This document shows positions 10,166 through 17,192 of a DNA stretch of 24,350 bases, piece by piece. The DNA comes from a virus. Numbering within the stretch: the first letter of the stretch is position 1; each line of letters opens with the position of its first letter. The stretch covers positions 1-24,350 of the IMG/VR virus record IMGVR_UViG_3300047481_000653; one strand, written 5' to 3'. The position numbers and the translations under genes are program-made. Under the pieces are notes generated by a model. It did not search any database. It had not been told where the DNA came from and saw only the letters and a program-made list of their open reading frames with translations.

Positions 10166-10507
10166 ATGGCAACCGTAATCAATCATGACATAGACCAAGG
10201 ATCAAACTTTTCCTTTTCTTATGTGGTAAAAGGAACAGATGGGGTTCCTACGGACATTTCTAGCGGATTCACCGCATATGCACAAATGCGCCGCTTCTAT
10301 TCATCTTCATCCTCCATAAACTTTACGACCTCAATCACAGGCACAACGGGGAACATTCTTGTTTCTTTAGGAGCCACCGCATCTGCATCAGCAAAAGCAG
10401 GCATTTGGTTTTACGATGTTGAATTGCACTCAAATGGAAGTGCAAATGTTCAAAGAATAGTTCAGGGAATGATTACTATCTATCCCGAAATTACGAAAAT
10501 TCCTTAA
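10166..10507 (+). CDS. Small beta-rich virion protein, fibre-associated domain type
   Basis: A 113-residue protein from ATG 10166 (MATVINHDIDQGSNFSFSY); an in-frame ATG at 10121 would add 15 residues overlapping the previous gene and is less convincing. The sequence runs as alternating beta strands: DIDQGSNFSFSY, DGVPTDISSGFTAYAQMR, TGTTGNILVSLGATAS, GIWFYDVEL, RIVQGMITIYPEIT. This pattern (I-x-QG-x-x-F, then DIS-G-F-x-A-x-x-R, then YDVEL and G-x-x-x-x-P-E) matches a small beta-sandwich domain common in phage tails near fibre genes, comparable to BppU N-terminal-like domains (recognised by pattern only). Probable role: structural adaptor or fibre/baseplate accessory. No strong ribosome site precedes it. 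It is the last gene before a 70-base gap with a promoter-like element, so it probably ends the fibre 1 unit. Confidence 0.7.
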   Translation: MATVINHDIDQGSNFSFSYVVKGTDGVPTDISSGFTAYAQMRRFYSSSSSINFTTSITGTTGNILVSLGATASASAKAGIWFYDVELHSNGSANVQRIVQGMITIYPEITKIP

Positions 10508-10535
10508 TGCGAACTACTTTCCGAATTTGTCGCCA

Positions 10536-10542
10536 CTAAATA
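10536..10542 (+). promoter_or_regulatory. Candidate T4-type late promoter -10 element (CTAAATA)
   Basis: CTAAATA, inside CACTAAATA, lies in the 70-base gap after 10507 and 36 bases before the glycosyltransferase ATG. T4 late promoters consist of a -10 box, TATAAATA, read by the phage gp55 sigma factor without a conserved -35. Transcription would begin around 10548-10550 and include the GGAGA ribosome site at 10566-10570. Confidence 0.6.
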
Positions 10543-10577
10543 TCTGACACCCCCTACTTCATTATGGAGAATTCACA

Positions 10578-11804
10578 ATGAGCGAAAATATGACAATTGA
10601 TGCACCGATTTCGGTTGTTTCGACATCCCCGACTGCCGCAGTAACCTCGGCAAATCCCACCCCAAATAAGCACAAGACGATCAGTTTGTCTATGATTGTC
10701 AAAAACGAGGCTCATGTTATTGAGCGGTGCTTGTCCTCAGTTCTTCCGATCATTGACTATTGGGTGATCGTTGACACAGGCTCGACAGACGGCACTCAGC
10801 AAAAGATCAAAGACTTTTTTGAGCGCAACAACATCAAGGGCGAATTGCATGAGCGTCCATGGATCGACTTCGGTCATAACCGCAGTGAGGCTCTTGAACT
10901 CTGTCAAAAGACGGATATCGATTATGCATTCATGATCGATGCAGACGAGATTCTTGTCTATGAGCCAGGCTTCGATCCATTGAAGTTCAAAGAGACTCTG
11001 AATGCGGATCTTTACAATATCTTTGCTCACTACGGGCAAACACGATATCACCGTCCGCAGATGACAAGCAACAAGAAGCGGTTCTACTATCGTGGCATTC
11101 TACATGAGTATGTGGACTGCCATGATCCAATCAGTACTCGCGATTTCGCCCGTGGGTTCATGAACACCCCGATTCAGGATGGTGCCCGTTCCTCTGACCC
11201 CGATAAGTACAAAAAGGACGCTGAGAAGTTTGAAGCAGCACTCGCGACTGGTAAGATCGAAGAGAAGGACTTCAATCGCTATCATTTTTATCTTGCTCAA
11301 TCATACCGTGACGCACAACAATGGGAACCCGCCCTTCAAGCGTATTTAAAACGAGCAGATCTTGGTGGTTGGAATGAGGAAGTGTTTTACAGTCTTTATC
11401 AGGCAGGTCGGATCATGGAGATATTGGAGAAGCCTGTTGACAACATCATTCAGTTGTACTTCAAGGCATATCAGACCGCCCCATGGAGAGCAGAGAGCCT
11501 GTGGGCTGCTGCCCGTCTCTGCCGTGCTTTCTCTCGGTTTGATCAAGGCTACCGCTTCTCCAAGCAAGGATTAAAGATTCGATACCCCGAGGGTGCCTTA
11601 TTTGTCGGTCAGGGAATCTATGAATGGGCACTTTTGGACGAGTTTGCAATCGCGGCGTTTTGGACGGGGCACTACCGCGAATCTCGTATTGCAAGCGTTC
11701 AGTTGCTGCAACAGGGAAAATTCCCGCCCGATCAGAAGGAACGCATTGAAGCCAATCTCAAGTTCGCCACCGATGCCATCGTTAACGAAGGTGAGCAGGG
11801 ATAA
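10578..11804 (+). CDS. Family 2 glycosyltransferase with TPR-like C-terminus
   Basis: A 408-residue protein. Residues about 33-180 are a GT-A fold glycosyltransferase domain: SMIVKNE at 38-44, VDTGSTDGT at 65-73 (nucleotide-sugar binding) and the DxD metal-binding motif DADE at 121-124. A C-terminal helical part (about 215-400) has TPR-like repeats (RYHFYLAQSYRDAQQWEPAL). It should transfer a sugar from a nucleotide-sugar to an unknown acceptor in the infected cell's cytoplasm; no membrane segment is seen. Such GT2-TPR proteins occur in T4-like phages of environmental origin. Lying between two fibre genes, with its own candidate late promoter, it plausibly acts late, on a virion or fibre protein (inference). 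The ATG at 10578 has GGAGA seven bases upstream; a second ATG at 10590 is possible. The first 30 residues are Ser/Thr/Pro-rich and probably disordered. Confidence 0.88.
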   Translation: MSENMTIDAPISVVSTSPTAAVTSANPTPNKHKTISLSMIVKNEAHVIERCLSSVLPIIDYWVIVDTGSTDGTQQKIKDFFERNNIKGELHERPWIDFGHNRSEALELCQKTDIDYAFMIDADEILVYEPGFDPLKFKETLNADLYNIFAHYGQTRYHRPQMTSNKKRFYYRGILHEYVDCHDPISTRDFARGFMNTPIQDGARSSDPDKYKKDAEKFEAALATGKIEEKDFNRYHFYLAQSYRDAQQWEPALQAYLKRADLGGWNEEVFYSLYQAGRIMEILEKPVDNIIQLYFKAYQTAPWRAESLWAAARLCRAFSRFDQGYRFSKQGLKIRYPEGALFVGQGIYEWALLDEFAIAAFWTGHYRESRIASVQLLQQGKFPPDQKERIEANLKFATDAIVNEGEQG

Positions 11805-11813
11805 AGATTGCTA

Positions 11814-11820
11814 CTAAATA
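11814..11820 (+). promoter_or_regulatory. Candidate T4-type late promoter -10 element (CTAAATA)
   Basis: CTAAATA within CTACTAAATA lies in the 53-base gap between the glycosyltransferase and fibre 2, 38 bases before the ATG at 11858. It matches the T4 late -10 box at seven of eight positions. It also sits in the loop of a small imperfect inverted repeat (GCTACT...AGTGGC, 11810-11825), so a short hairpin in upstream transcripts is possible, though too weak for a terminator. Confidence 0.6.
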
Positions 11821-11857
11821 GTGGCAGTCTGACTCTACAAAGGTAGGAACACCACTA

Positions 11858-14800
11858 ATGGCTTATAGTGCAATCCCAATTATCGGCGGCGGCGGCGGTA
11901 GCGATGGTCGCAGGATCCTCAACACTTGGGCCGTTCCTTCAGGGCATGGGTTCCAAGCAGGCAATGTCGTAATCTATACTGGCGGTGTTACAGGATTCTC
12001 TTTAGGTCTTGCCAATGATTTGAAAACATCTCAGACGGTGGGTGTTGTCGAGGCGGCTTCAACGGAATCGATTACAGTAGTCTACCAAGGCGAAATCGAT
12101 TTCGAAGGAACCGCCTTGGACATTGACGATGGTGCAGTATCTCTCACAGCAGGAAATGTCTATTACTTATCCGCAACGAATGCAGGATTCCTTACTCCAA
12201 TCCGTAATTTTGATGGGACTTCCTACATTCAGGGCATAATTGTTGCAACGGACACCGATAAGGGGTTTGTAATCAATGCCTTGCCACAGTCATCTAGCGC
12301 ATCTTTATTCTCACCAGTGGGATCTATGATTCCATGGGCGGGTAGTTTCAATACAGTTCCTTCTACATGGAGAATCTGTGATGGTGCTGCTGTCCGTAAA
12401 GTGGGCCAGAACCCAATGGATGGTGAAGTATACAGCCATCTTTACGAGATTATTGGAGACAAGTACAGTGTAACAGGTCTCGTTTCAAGTACGACTGGCC
12501 CCGTCGATAATGTACATCGGGATATTATCATTTCGTTTGCTTCAGAGGGGCATGAAGACTACCCTGGAACAACTGCTCATGGTCTTGTTGATGCGCAAGG
12601 AAATGATACTAATCTTGACTATAAAATCGGTTGGGGAGGTACAAATGATTATGCCATCGGATCGTTGGTGGCAGCAAATATCACGGAAGTTCGCTTTCAG
12701 TACAAAAGAACCTACCCTGGCTGCACTCCTGTAAATTTCAGCGGTGCTGTTGCAAGTTCTCAGATAACCATCAAGTCACTTCAGAACGGGGAAGCAACAG
12801 GGGCAACCTCTGATCGATTCTTTATTCCCGATATGCGGGCCAGAACTGCATTCGGTGTTGGGTATTCGTCGGGTCTTAGCGATCTGAAGCGCGGTCAGAT
12901 TGGCGGCGATGATACGCATCTTCTAGCATCCAACGAAATCCCAGATCACGGCAACTATCTGTACACTACAGAGTCAACCGCCAGTGGGGCAACAAACCGA
13001 GTTGCAATTGCAGCCGCACAGCGCACAGTAGATGTTGCTCAGACTAATTCATATGAAGCGGGATTCACAGCAGAAAACGAATCCATTTCGTTGATGCCGC
13101 CTTTTGTGGCGACAAATTGGATTATTCGCCATCGGCAATTCGAAGGGCCAGGAATTGAAATTGGCCCACACGGCCCCACGGGTGCAACTGGCATTGGTTC
13201 AACGGGAGCCACAGGAGCCACTGGTGATAAAGGTGCTACAGGAGCCACAGGAGCCACAGGATCCCCAGGTGAAGACGGTGAAGACGGTATAGATGGTGAA
13301 GATGGCCCGCCTGGCCGACCTGGTGAAGACTGTGAATGCACCTTTTTTGGTGGTGATGGTAATGGTGCCAAATCGATTTGGCTTTCGCCAGACTCAATTT
13401 ACAAGAACGGCATTATTGGCAATCCGAATAAGATATTCATTAACGATCTGTCGATGGATCCCCTGTATCCGACAGACTTTAACTATGCAATGTCGGTGTT
13501 TGCGGCAAACAACATCACACCGATAACAGATGCACCTTTCTACTACAGAGATCCGACCAACTCTGTGAATGAGAGTTCATTCCAATATGGCTTACGGGCA
13601 AAGCCGCTGACTGTTTCTCCGAATCCAAATGTCAAGATCAATCGTTCGACGGTGTACAACCTATCGGTCATCAATGATTCCGCTTCAGCATTTGCAACAC
13701 CGTTTGATATCATTCTTACACGCGGTGTATACACGCTGAATCAGCCTTGGTTCAACTACATCGACCGCGATCTTTATATCCGCGCAGAGCAGGGTAGCGT
13801 TGTCACACAGACAGTAGAGGGAATCACATTCCTTCCCCTTTACACGGCTTTGGGTGCTACGGATAGCACTCGCTTTGCTCTCCAAGTCAACATCGGCACA
13901 GCACAGAGCATGATTGCCGCTACGGGAAGCGCAGTGCGCTTCCTGCCACCGCTTGCATTGGTTGGAGGTACTACAGCATCAAATGGCATCTCGTCAGGCT
14001 TCGATGGCATCACAAGTGGCACAGGCGGTGTTATGAACATGCTTATCGGCGGTCATGAAGTTGTTGGCATTAGTGGACAGTATTTCACACTGCATGTTAA
14101 GAACGAAGGTTCGATGACTTTCGGGAACCTCCTCAATCAAAACTTCGCAAACTATGTGAATTCAGTCGATGTATACGGAGTGACCATCCACACAACATCT
14201 TCAAATGGTGCTGTATTCTCGGGAAGAAACACACGGACATACATCGGTGATTGGGCTGTGGGAGCAACAGACGGTGATGGAATTGCATTTATCAATCACT
14301 CCATTACATCGGCTCTGAATGATACTGCCTTTTCATCTTTCGTAACTGGTGGTGCATATAGCAACGCAATCGGATTGCAGACGGATGGGGGTACCATCAA
14401 GGCTAGAGATTCCATGTTCCTCAACTATCCAGTTGCAGCACATACAACCAATAAAGGAACAATCATCCTCAAACATTGTACAGTATCGGATTCTTATTAT
14501 GGTTTTGCTGCCGACAGTGGATCGAATGGCGAAATTGCGGGGTCAATCTTCTCGCGTAACTCTTTCCCCATGATCGCTGATACTGGTGCGATAGTAAATA
14601 TTACCCGCGATTTGGACAAGATCGGCAAGACGCATATCAAAGGCAATCGCGCCCCAACTACGGTTGTCAATGGAAATGTTTCCATGGGTGATACGGACAT
14701 CATTGGGCCAGGTGTTCTTGCTGTCAATGCAAATGTCAGAGTCAAGGACTTTGTTCGCATCCTTTCTGATACAGGAGGTAATAAGGGCGGGACTAATGTG

Positions 14801-15088
14801 GGGATTGCGGAAGGTACTGAGTACAACAAGTTCGCAATTTTTGCGATCAACTCCAATATTTCGTCGCCTGATCTTCTACCAACTAGTCAAGGATCTAAAG
14901 GTATCAGCGGACAGGATCCTGTCACCAAAACAACAACCCCGAGATTCCAAGGTCAGGGTCGTGTGCAAGCAATCAATTCCAAGATAGTTATGAGTTTGGA
15001 TGACACCACATTCTCAGCAATGGTTGACACGCAAACGGTCGATGAAACATTCAAAGGCAGGACAACTCAGTTGCCAACTAATCCATAA
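11858..15088 (+). CDS. Tail fibre protein 2: collar domain, collagen-like stretch, probable beta-helix
   Basis: A 1076-residue fibre. Residues about 20-150 repeat the domain of fibre 1 (GHGFQAGNVV ... GVVEAA ... GNVYYLSATNAG). Residues about 155-430 are a tail-collar domain (GSMIPWAGSFNTVPSTWRICDG ... PPFVATNWIIRHR). Residues 437-491 are Gly-X-Y collagen-like triplets, ending at C492-E-C494, then FFGGDG. The rest (about 500-1076) is Gly/Asn/Ser-rich beta sequence; around 840-960, short repeats such as GGTIKARDSMFLNY, KGTIILKHCTVSDSYYG and NGEIAGSIFSRNS look like rungs of a right-handed beta-helix. Role: receptor binding. The beta-helix could be purely structural or a polysaccharide-degrading domain; no catalytic motif is identifiable by eye. 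A TAGGA at 11844-11848 precedes the ATG at 11858. Confidence 0.87.
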   Translation: MAYSAIPIIGGGGGSDGRRILNTWAVPSGHGFQAGNVVIYTGGVTGFSLGLANDLKTSQTVGVVEAASTESITVVYQGEIDFEGTALDIDDGAVSLTAGNVYYLSATNAGFLTPIRNFDGTSYIQGIIVATDTDKGFVINALPQSSSASLFSPVGSMIPWAGSFNTVPSTWRICDGAAVRKVGQNPMDGEVYSHLYEIIGDKYSVTGLVSSTTGPVDNVHRDIIISFASEGHEDYPGTTAHGLVDAQGNDTNLDYKIGWGGTNDYAIGSLVAANITEVRFQYKRTYPGCTPVNFSGAVASSQITIKSLQNGEATGATSDRFFIPDMRARTAFGVGYSSGLSDLKRGQIGGDDTHLLASNEIPDHGNYLYTTESTASGATNRVAIAAAQRTVDVAQTNSYEAGFTAENESISLMPPFVATNWIIRHRQFEGPGIEIGPHGPTGATGIGSTGATGATGDKGATGATGATGSPGEDGEDGIDGEDGPPGRPGEDCECTFFGGDGNGAKSIWLSPDSIYKNGIIGNPNKIFINDLSMDPLYPTDFNYAMSVFAANNITPITDAPFYYRDPTNSVNESSFQYGLRAKPLTVSPNPNVKINRSTVYNLSVINDSASAFATPFDIILTRGVYTLNQPWFNYIDRDLYIRAEQGSVVTQTVEGITFLPLYTALGATDSTRFALQVNIGTAQSMIAATGSAVRFLPPLALVGGTTASNGISSGFDGITSGTGGVMNMLIGGHEVVGISGQYFTLHVKNEGSMTFGNLLNQNFANYVNSVDVYGVTIHTTSSNGAVFSGRNTRTYIGDWAVGATDGDGIAFINHSITSALNDTAFSSFVTGGAYSNAIGLQTDGGTIKARDSMFLNYPVAAHTTNKGTIILKHCTVSDSYYGFAADSGSNGEIAGSIFSRNSFPMIADTGAIVNITRDLDKIGKTHIKGNRAPTTVVNGNVSMGDTDIIGPGVLAVNANVRVKDFVRILSDTGGNKGGTNVGIAEGTEYNKFAIFAINSNISSPDLLPTSQGSKGISGQDPVTKTTTPRFQGQGRVQAINSKIVMSLDDTTFSAMVDTQTVDETFKGRTTQLPTNP
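13163..13330 (+). repeat. Collagen-like Gly-X-Y coding repeat
   Basis: About nineteen Gly-X-Y triplets, with two DNA-level repeat families: GGAGCCACA units coding GAT (from 13205) and GGTGAAGAC units coding GED (from about 13269). The regular triplets are broken once, at GIGST, where one residue is missing. The second half is acidic (GED, GID) and finishes with GPPGRPGED before a Cys-Glu-Cys. Collagen-like stretches are known in phage fibres, where they form trimeric rods. The DNA repeats could change in number by slippage. Confidence 0.88.
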
Positions 15089-15090
15089 CC

Positions 15091-15516
15091 ATGTTCAAGC
15101 ACGATAAAGACCATATTTACTTGAATGGATTAAAGATTTCTCTATGCCTTTTCAAAAGGTTAGAACCATCATATCAGTATCCAAATGACTTGGTTGTCAT
15201 GTTTTATGATGGAAATCGCAGACACTACAGAACCAAACATAAATCTTGGACTGTAGTTGGCAAGTGGGAAGATGGTAACCGCTACCTTGCTCGTATTGAT
15301 GATTTCTCCAGATTGCTTGCCGAGACCTTCAATGAGAATCAAGAGGTGGTCGCTCAAGTCGAAGCCGCCAAGAAAGAGTTGACACCTGAACTCGACATAA
15401 AGGCTAAATATCCTGAGGAGGTACCGCCAAATGTCGAATTGCAGCAGCGGACTAATTTCAACAAGAGCGGAACTAAAAGAGTACGCACTTCGCGCAAACG
15501 GTCACCCAGTAGTTGA
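15091..15516 (+). CDS. Hypothetical protein overlapping gp13
   Basis: A 141-residue protein that I do not recognise. It begins two bases after the fibre 2 stop; no strong ribosome site is present, so coupled translation is likely. The first 85 residues look like a compact beta-rich domain with many aromatic and basic residues (HIYLNGLKISLCLF; DLVVMFYDGNRRHYRTKHKSW; KWEDGNRYLARIDDF). Residues about 85-110 are helical and charged. The last 29 codons (15431-15516) share DNA with the start of gp13 in another frame and encode a basic, Ser/Arg/Lys-rich tail (KRVRTSRKRSPSS). Its coding character in the non-overlapping part and the tight spacing support a real gene. A role in fibre attachment or neck assembly is possible from position only. 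Confidence 0.7.
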   Translation: MFKHDKDHIYLNGLKISLCLFKRLEPSYQYPNDLVVMFYDGNRRHYRTKHKSWTVVGKWEDGNRYLARIDDFSRLLAETFNENQEVVAQVEAAKKELTPELDIKAKYPEEVPPNVELQQRTNFNKSGTKRVRTSRKRSPSS

Positions 15517-16285
15517 AATCAATATAGCAGAAGAGCAGTTAGAAGATCGTCTCAATGATGCTCTTCAGTTTTTCTCCGAATATCACTTCGATGGTGTGGA
15601 GAAGGTTTACTTGAAGTACAAATTGTCCCAAACGGACATTGACAATGGGTACATTTCCTTTACTGCCACTAACCGCCTTTCTCTAAATTCGGGAGCATCT
15701 GGATTTGAGGACGATCAGGCGATACAAAACAGTCAAGATCCCGACTGTCCCGAGAATGTTCTGCTTCAAAATCTCATTGTTAGCGTCACTAGGATTTTTC
15801 CATTCACACAACAGTCTGTGGGTATGTTTGATGTTCGCTATCAATATGCTTTGAACGATCTCTATACTTTCGGAACCATCGATCTTATCCAGTATGACAT
15901 GACACAGCAATATCTTTCATTGCTCCGTCAGTTCCTGTCGCCCGACAAAAGCATTCGATTTAATCGAGTCGCCAACAAGTTATATCTTGACTCAGACAAA
16001 CGCCAGTTAAACGAAGGAATGTTCTTGATCATCGAAGCCTATCGCATCCTTGATCCGCGTGTATACCCCGAAATCTACAACGACCGCCTTTTGAAAAAGT
16101 ACACAGTGGCTCTTGTTCGTTGGCAATGGGGAGTCAATCTCTCCAAGTATAGTGGCATCAAGTTGCCAGGCGATATCACTCTTGATGGACAGTCGATGAT
16201 GAAAGATTCTTGGCAGCAGAAGGAAGAGATTGAGAAGGAAATCATCCTGAAAGGCGAATTGCCTGTTGACTTCATCATGGGATAA
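15431..16285 (+). CDS. gp13: Neck protein gp13 (head completion)
   Basis: A 284-residue protein (T4 gp13: 309). The N-terminus RAELKEYALRANGHPVVEIN, followed by EEQLEDRLNDALQFFSEYHFDGVEKVYLKY, is the conserved opening of gp13 in T4-like phages. A central IVSVTRIFPF and a C-terminal ALVRWQWGVNLSKYSG ... GQSMMKDSWQQKEEIEKEI segment are also typical. Known role: with gp14 it forms the neck that completes the DNA-filled head and receives the tail. The ATG at 15431 is preceded by an excellent ribosome site, GAGGAGGT at 15415-15422, located inside the upstream gene, which fixes this start despite the 86-base overlap. Followed at 11 bases by gp14. Confidence 0.9.
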   Translation: MSNCSSGLISTRAELKEYALRANGHPVVEINIAEEQLEDRLNDALQFFSEYHFDGVEKVYLKYKLSQTDIDNGYISFTATNRLSLNSGASGFEDDQAIQNSQDPDCPENVLLQNLIVSVTRIFPFTQQSVGMFDVRYQYALNDLYTFGTIDLIQYDMTQQYLSLLRQFLSPDKSIRFNRVANKLYLDSDKRQLNEGMFLIIEAYRILDPRVYPEIYNDRLLKKYTVALVRWQWGVNLSKYSGIKLPGDITLDGQSMMKDSWQQKEEIEKEIILKGELPVDFIMG

Positions 16286-16295
16286 AAAGTAAAGC

Positions 16296-17189
16296 ATGAC
16301 ATTAAACCCATACATCCGTGTCAACAACAAGACTTATCAGCCCGAGCAGAACCTCATTGAGGATCTGACTTTAGAGACGATTAAAATATATGGGCATGAG
16401 ATGTACTACATCCCGCGTCAGATGGTAACACGGGACGATCTCTTCGGAGAGTCGCAGTATTCAAAGTTTACCAAGTTTAAGATGATCGAAATGTACATGG
16501 ATACGACTACAGCATTTGAAGGGGGCGATACATTTACCAAATTCGGCTTGGAGATCCGCGATAGCATAAAGTTTACTGTGTCTAAGAAGCGATTCAAACG
16601 AGAAACAGGTATGGATAGACCCATAGAAGGAGACTTACTCTATCTTCCGATCAGCAAGGGGTTATTTGAGGTGAAGTTTGTGGAGCATGAGAACCCGTTC
16701 TATCAATTGGGCAAACTCTATTCATATCAATTAACATGCGAACTTTTTCAGTATTCAGAAGAAGATTTCGATACTGGTGTTTCTGAACTCGATGCAATCA
16801 ACGAGGAGGCAGGATTCAAAGTCAACCTCAACCTTGGGGGAATATATGGATCAGGATCTTTTGCAAAAGGCGACAGCGTTTATCAATACGCGAATGGATC
16901 AATTACAGGAGCAACTTCGGGAGCGTCTGCAAGGGCGTTGGTCTACTCGTATGAACCTAGCGTCAATCCGCTCCGAATATCTCTATCCAATGTTGTTGGT
17001 ACTTGGGTCGAAGAAACGGCAAAGGGAGTAACCGCCTACCTAGCCAAAGCGGGTGTTAATCTATATGCACCTATTCTCAGCAAGGATGACACGATGGGCA
17101 TCCTTGATGAAGCAAAGAACGAAAAGATCGAAACTGAGGCAGAGTCTATATTCAACTTCGATGAGTCCAACCCATTCGGAGATCCATGA
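16296..17189 (+). CDS. gp14: Neck protein gp14 with an inserted beta module
   Basis: A 297-residue protein (T4 gp14: 256). The first 175 residues are a typical gp14: NQNL-like IEDLTLETIKIYGHEMYYIP, RDDLFGES, MIEMYMDTTTAFEGGDTFTK, DRPIEGDLLYLPISKGLFEV, FVEHENPFYQLGKLYSYQL. Known role: neck assembly and head completion with gp13. Residues about 186-240 (GSFAKGDSVYQYANG ... VYSYEPS ... LRISLSNVVGTWVEE) look like a separate beta module related to patterns in the gp8-like and fibre 1 proteins, and explain the extra length. The C-terminus is acidic (ESIFNFDESNPFGDP). No strong ribosome site precedes the ATG at 16296; translation is probably coupled to gp13. Confidence 0.9.
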   Translation: MTLNPYIRVNNKTYQPEQNLIEDLTLETIKIYGHEMYYIPRQMVTRDDLFGESQYSKFTKFKMIEMYMDTTTAFEGGDTFTKFGLEIRDSIKFTVSKKRFKRETGMDRPIEGDLLYLPISKGLFEVKFVEHENPFYQLGKLYSYQLTCELFQYSEEDFDTGVSELDAINEEAGFKVNLNLGGIYGSGSFAKGDSVYQYANGSITGATSGASARALVYSYEPSVNPLRISLSNVVGTWVEETAKGVTAYLAKAGVNLYAPILSKDDTMGILDEAKNEKIETEAESIFNFDESNPFGDP

Positions 17190-17192
17190 TTC

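Noticed and set aside
10508-10577. Rho-independent terminators in the intergenic gaps
   Set aside because: None of the four larger gaps contains a GC-rich hairpin followed by a T run; the small inverted repeat at 11810-11825 lacks a T tract.
13039-13371. Pro/Ser-rich - strand open frame, and possible CRISPR-like short repeats
   Set aside because: The repeats are the complement of the Gly-X-Y codons of fibre 2; units are 9 bases without spacers.
15404-15410. CTAAATA before gp13 as a late promoter
   Set aside because: It lies in coding sequence and transcription would start inside the gp13 ribosome site at 15415-15422. It is probably a chance match.
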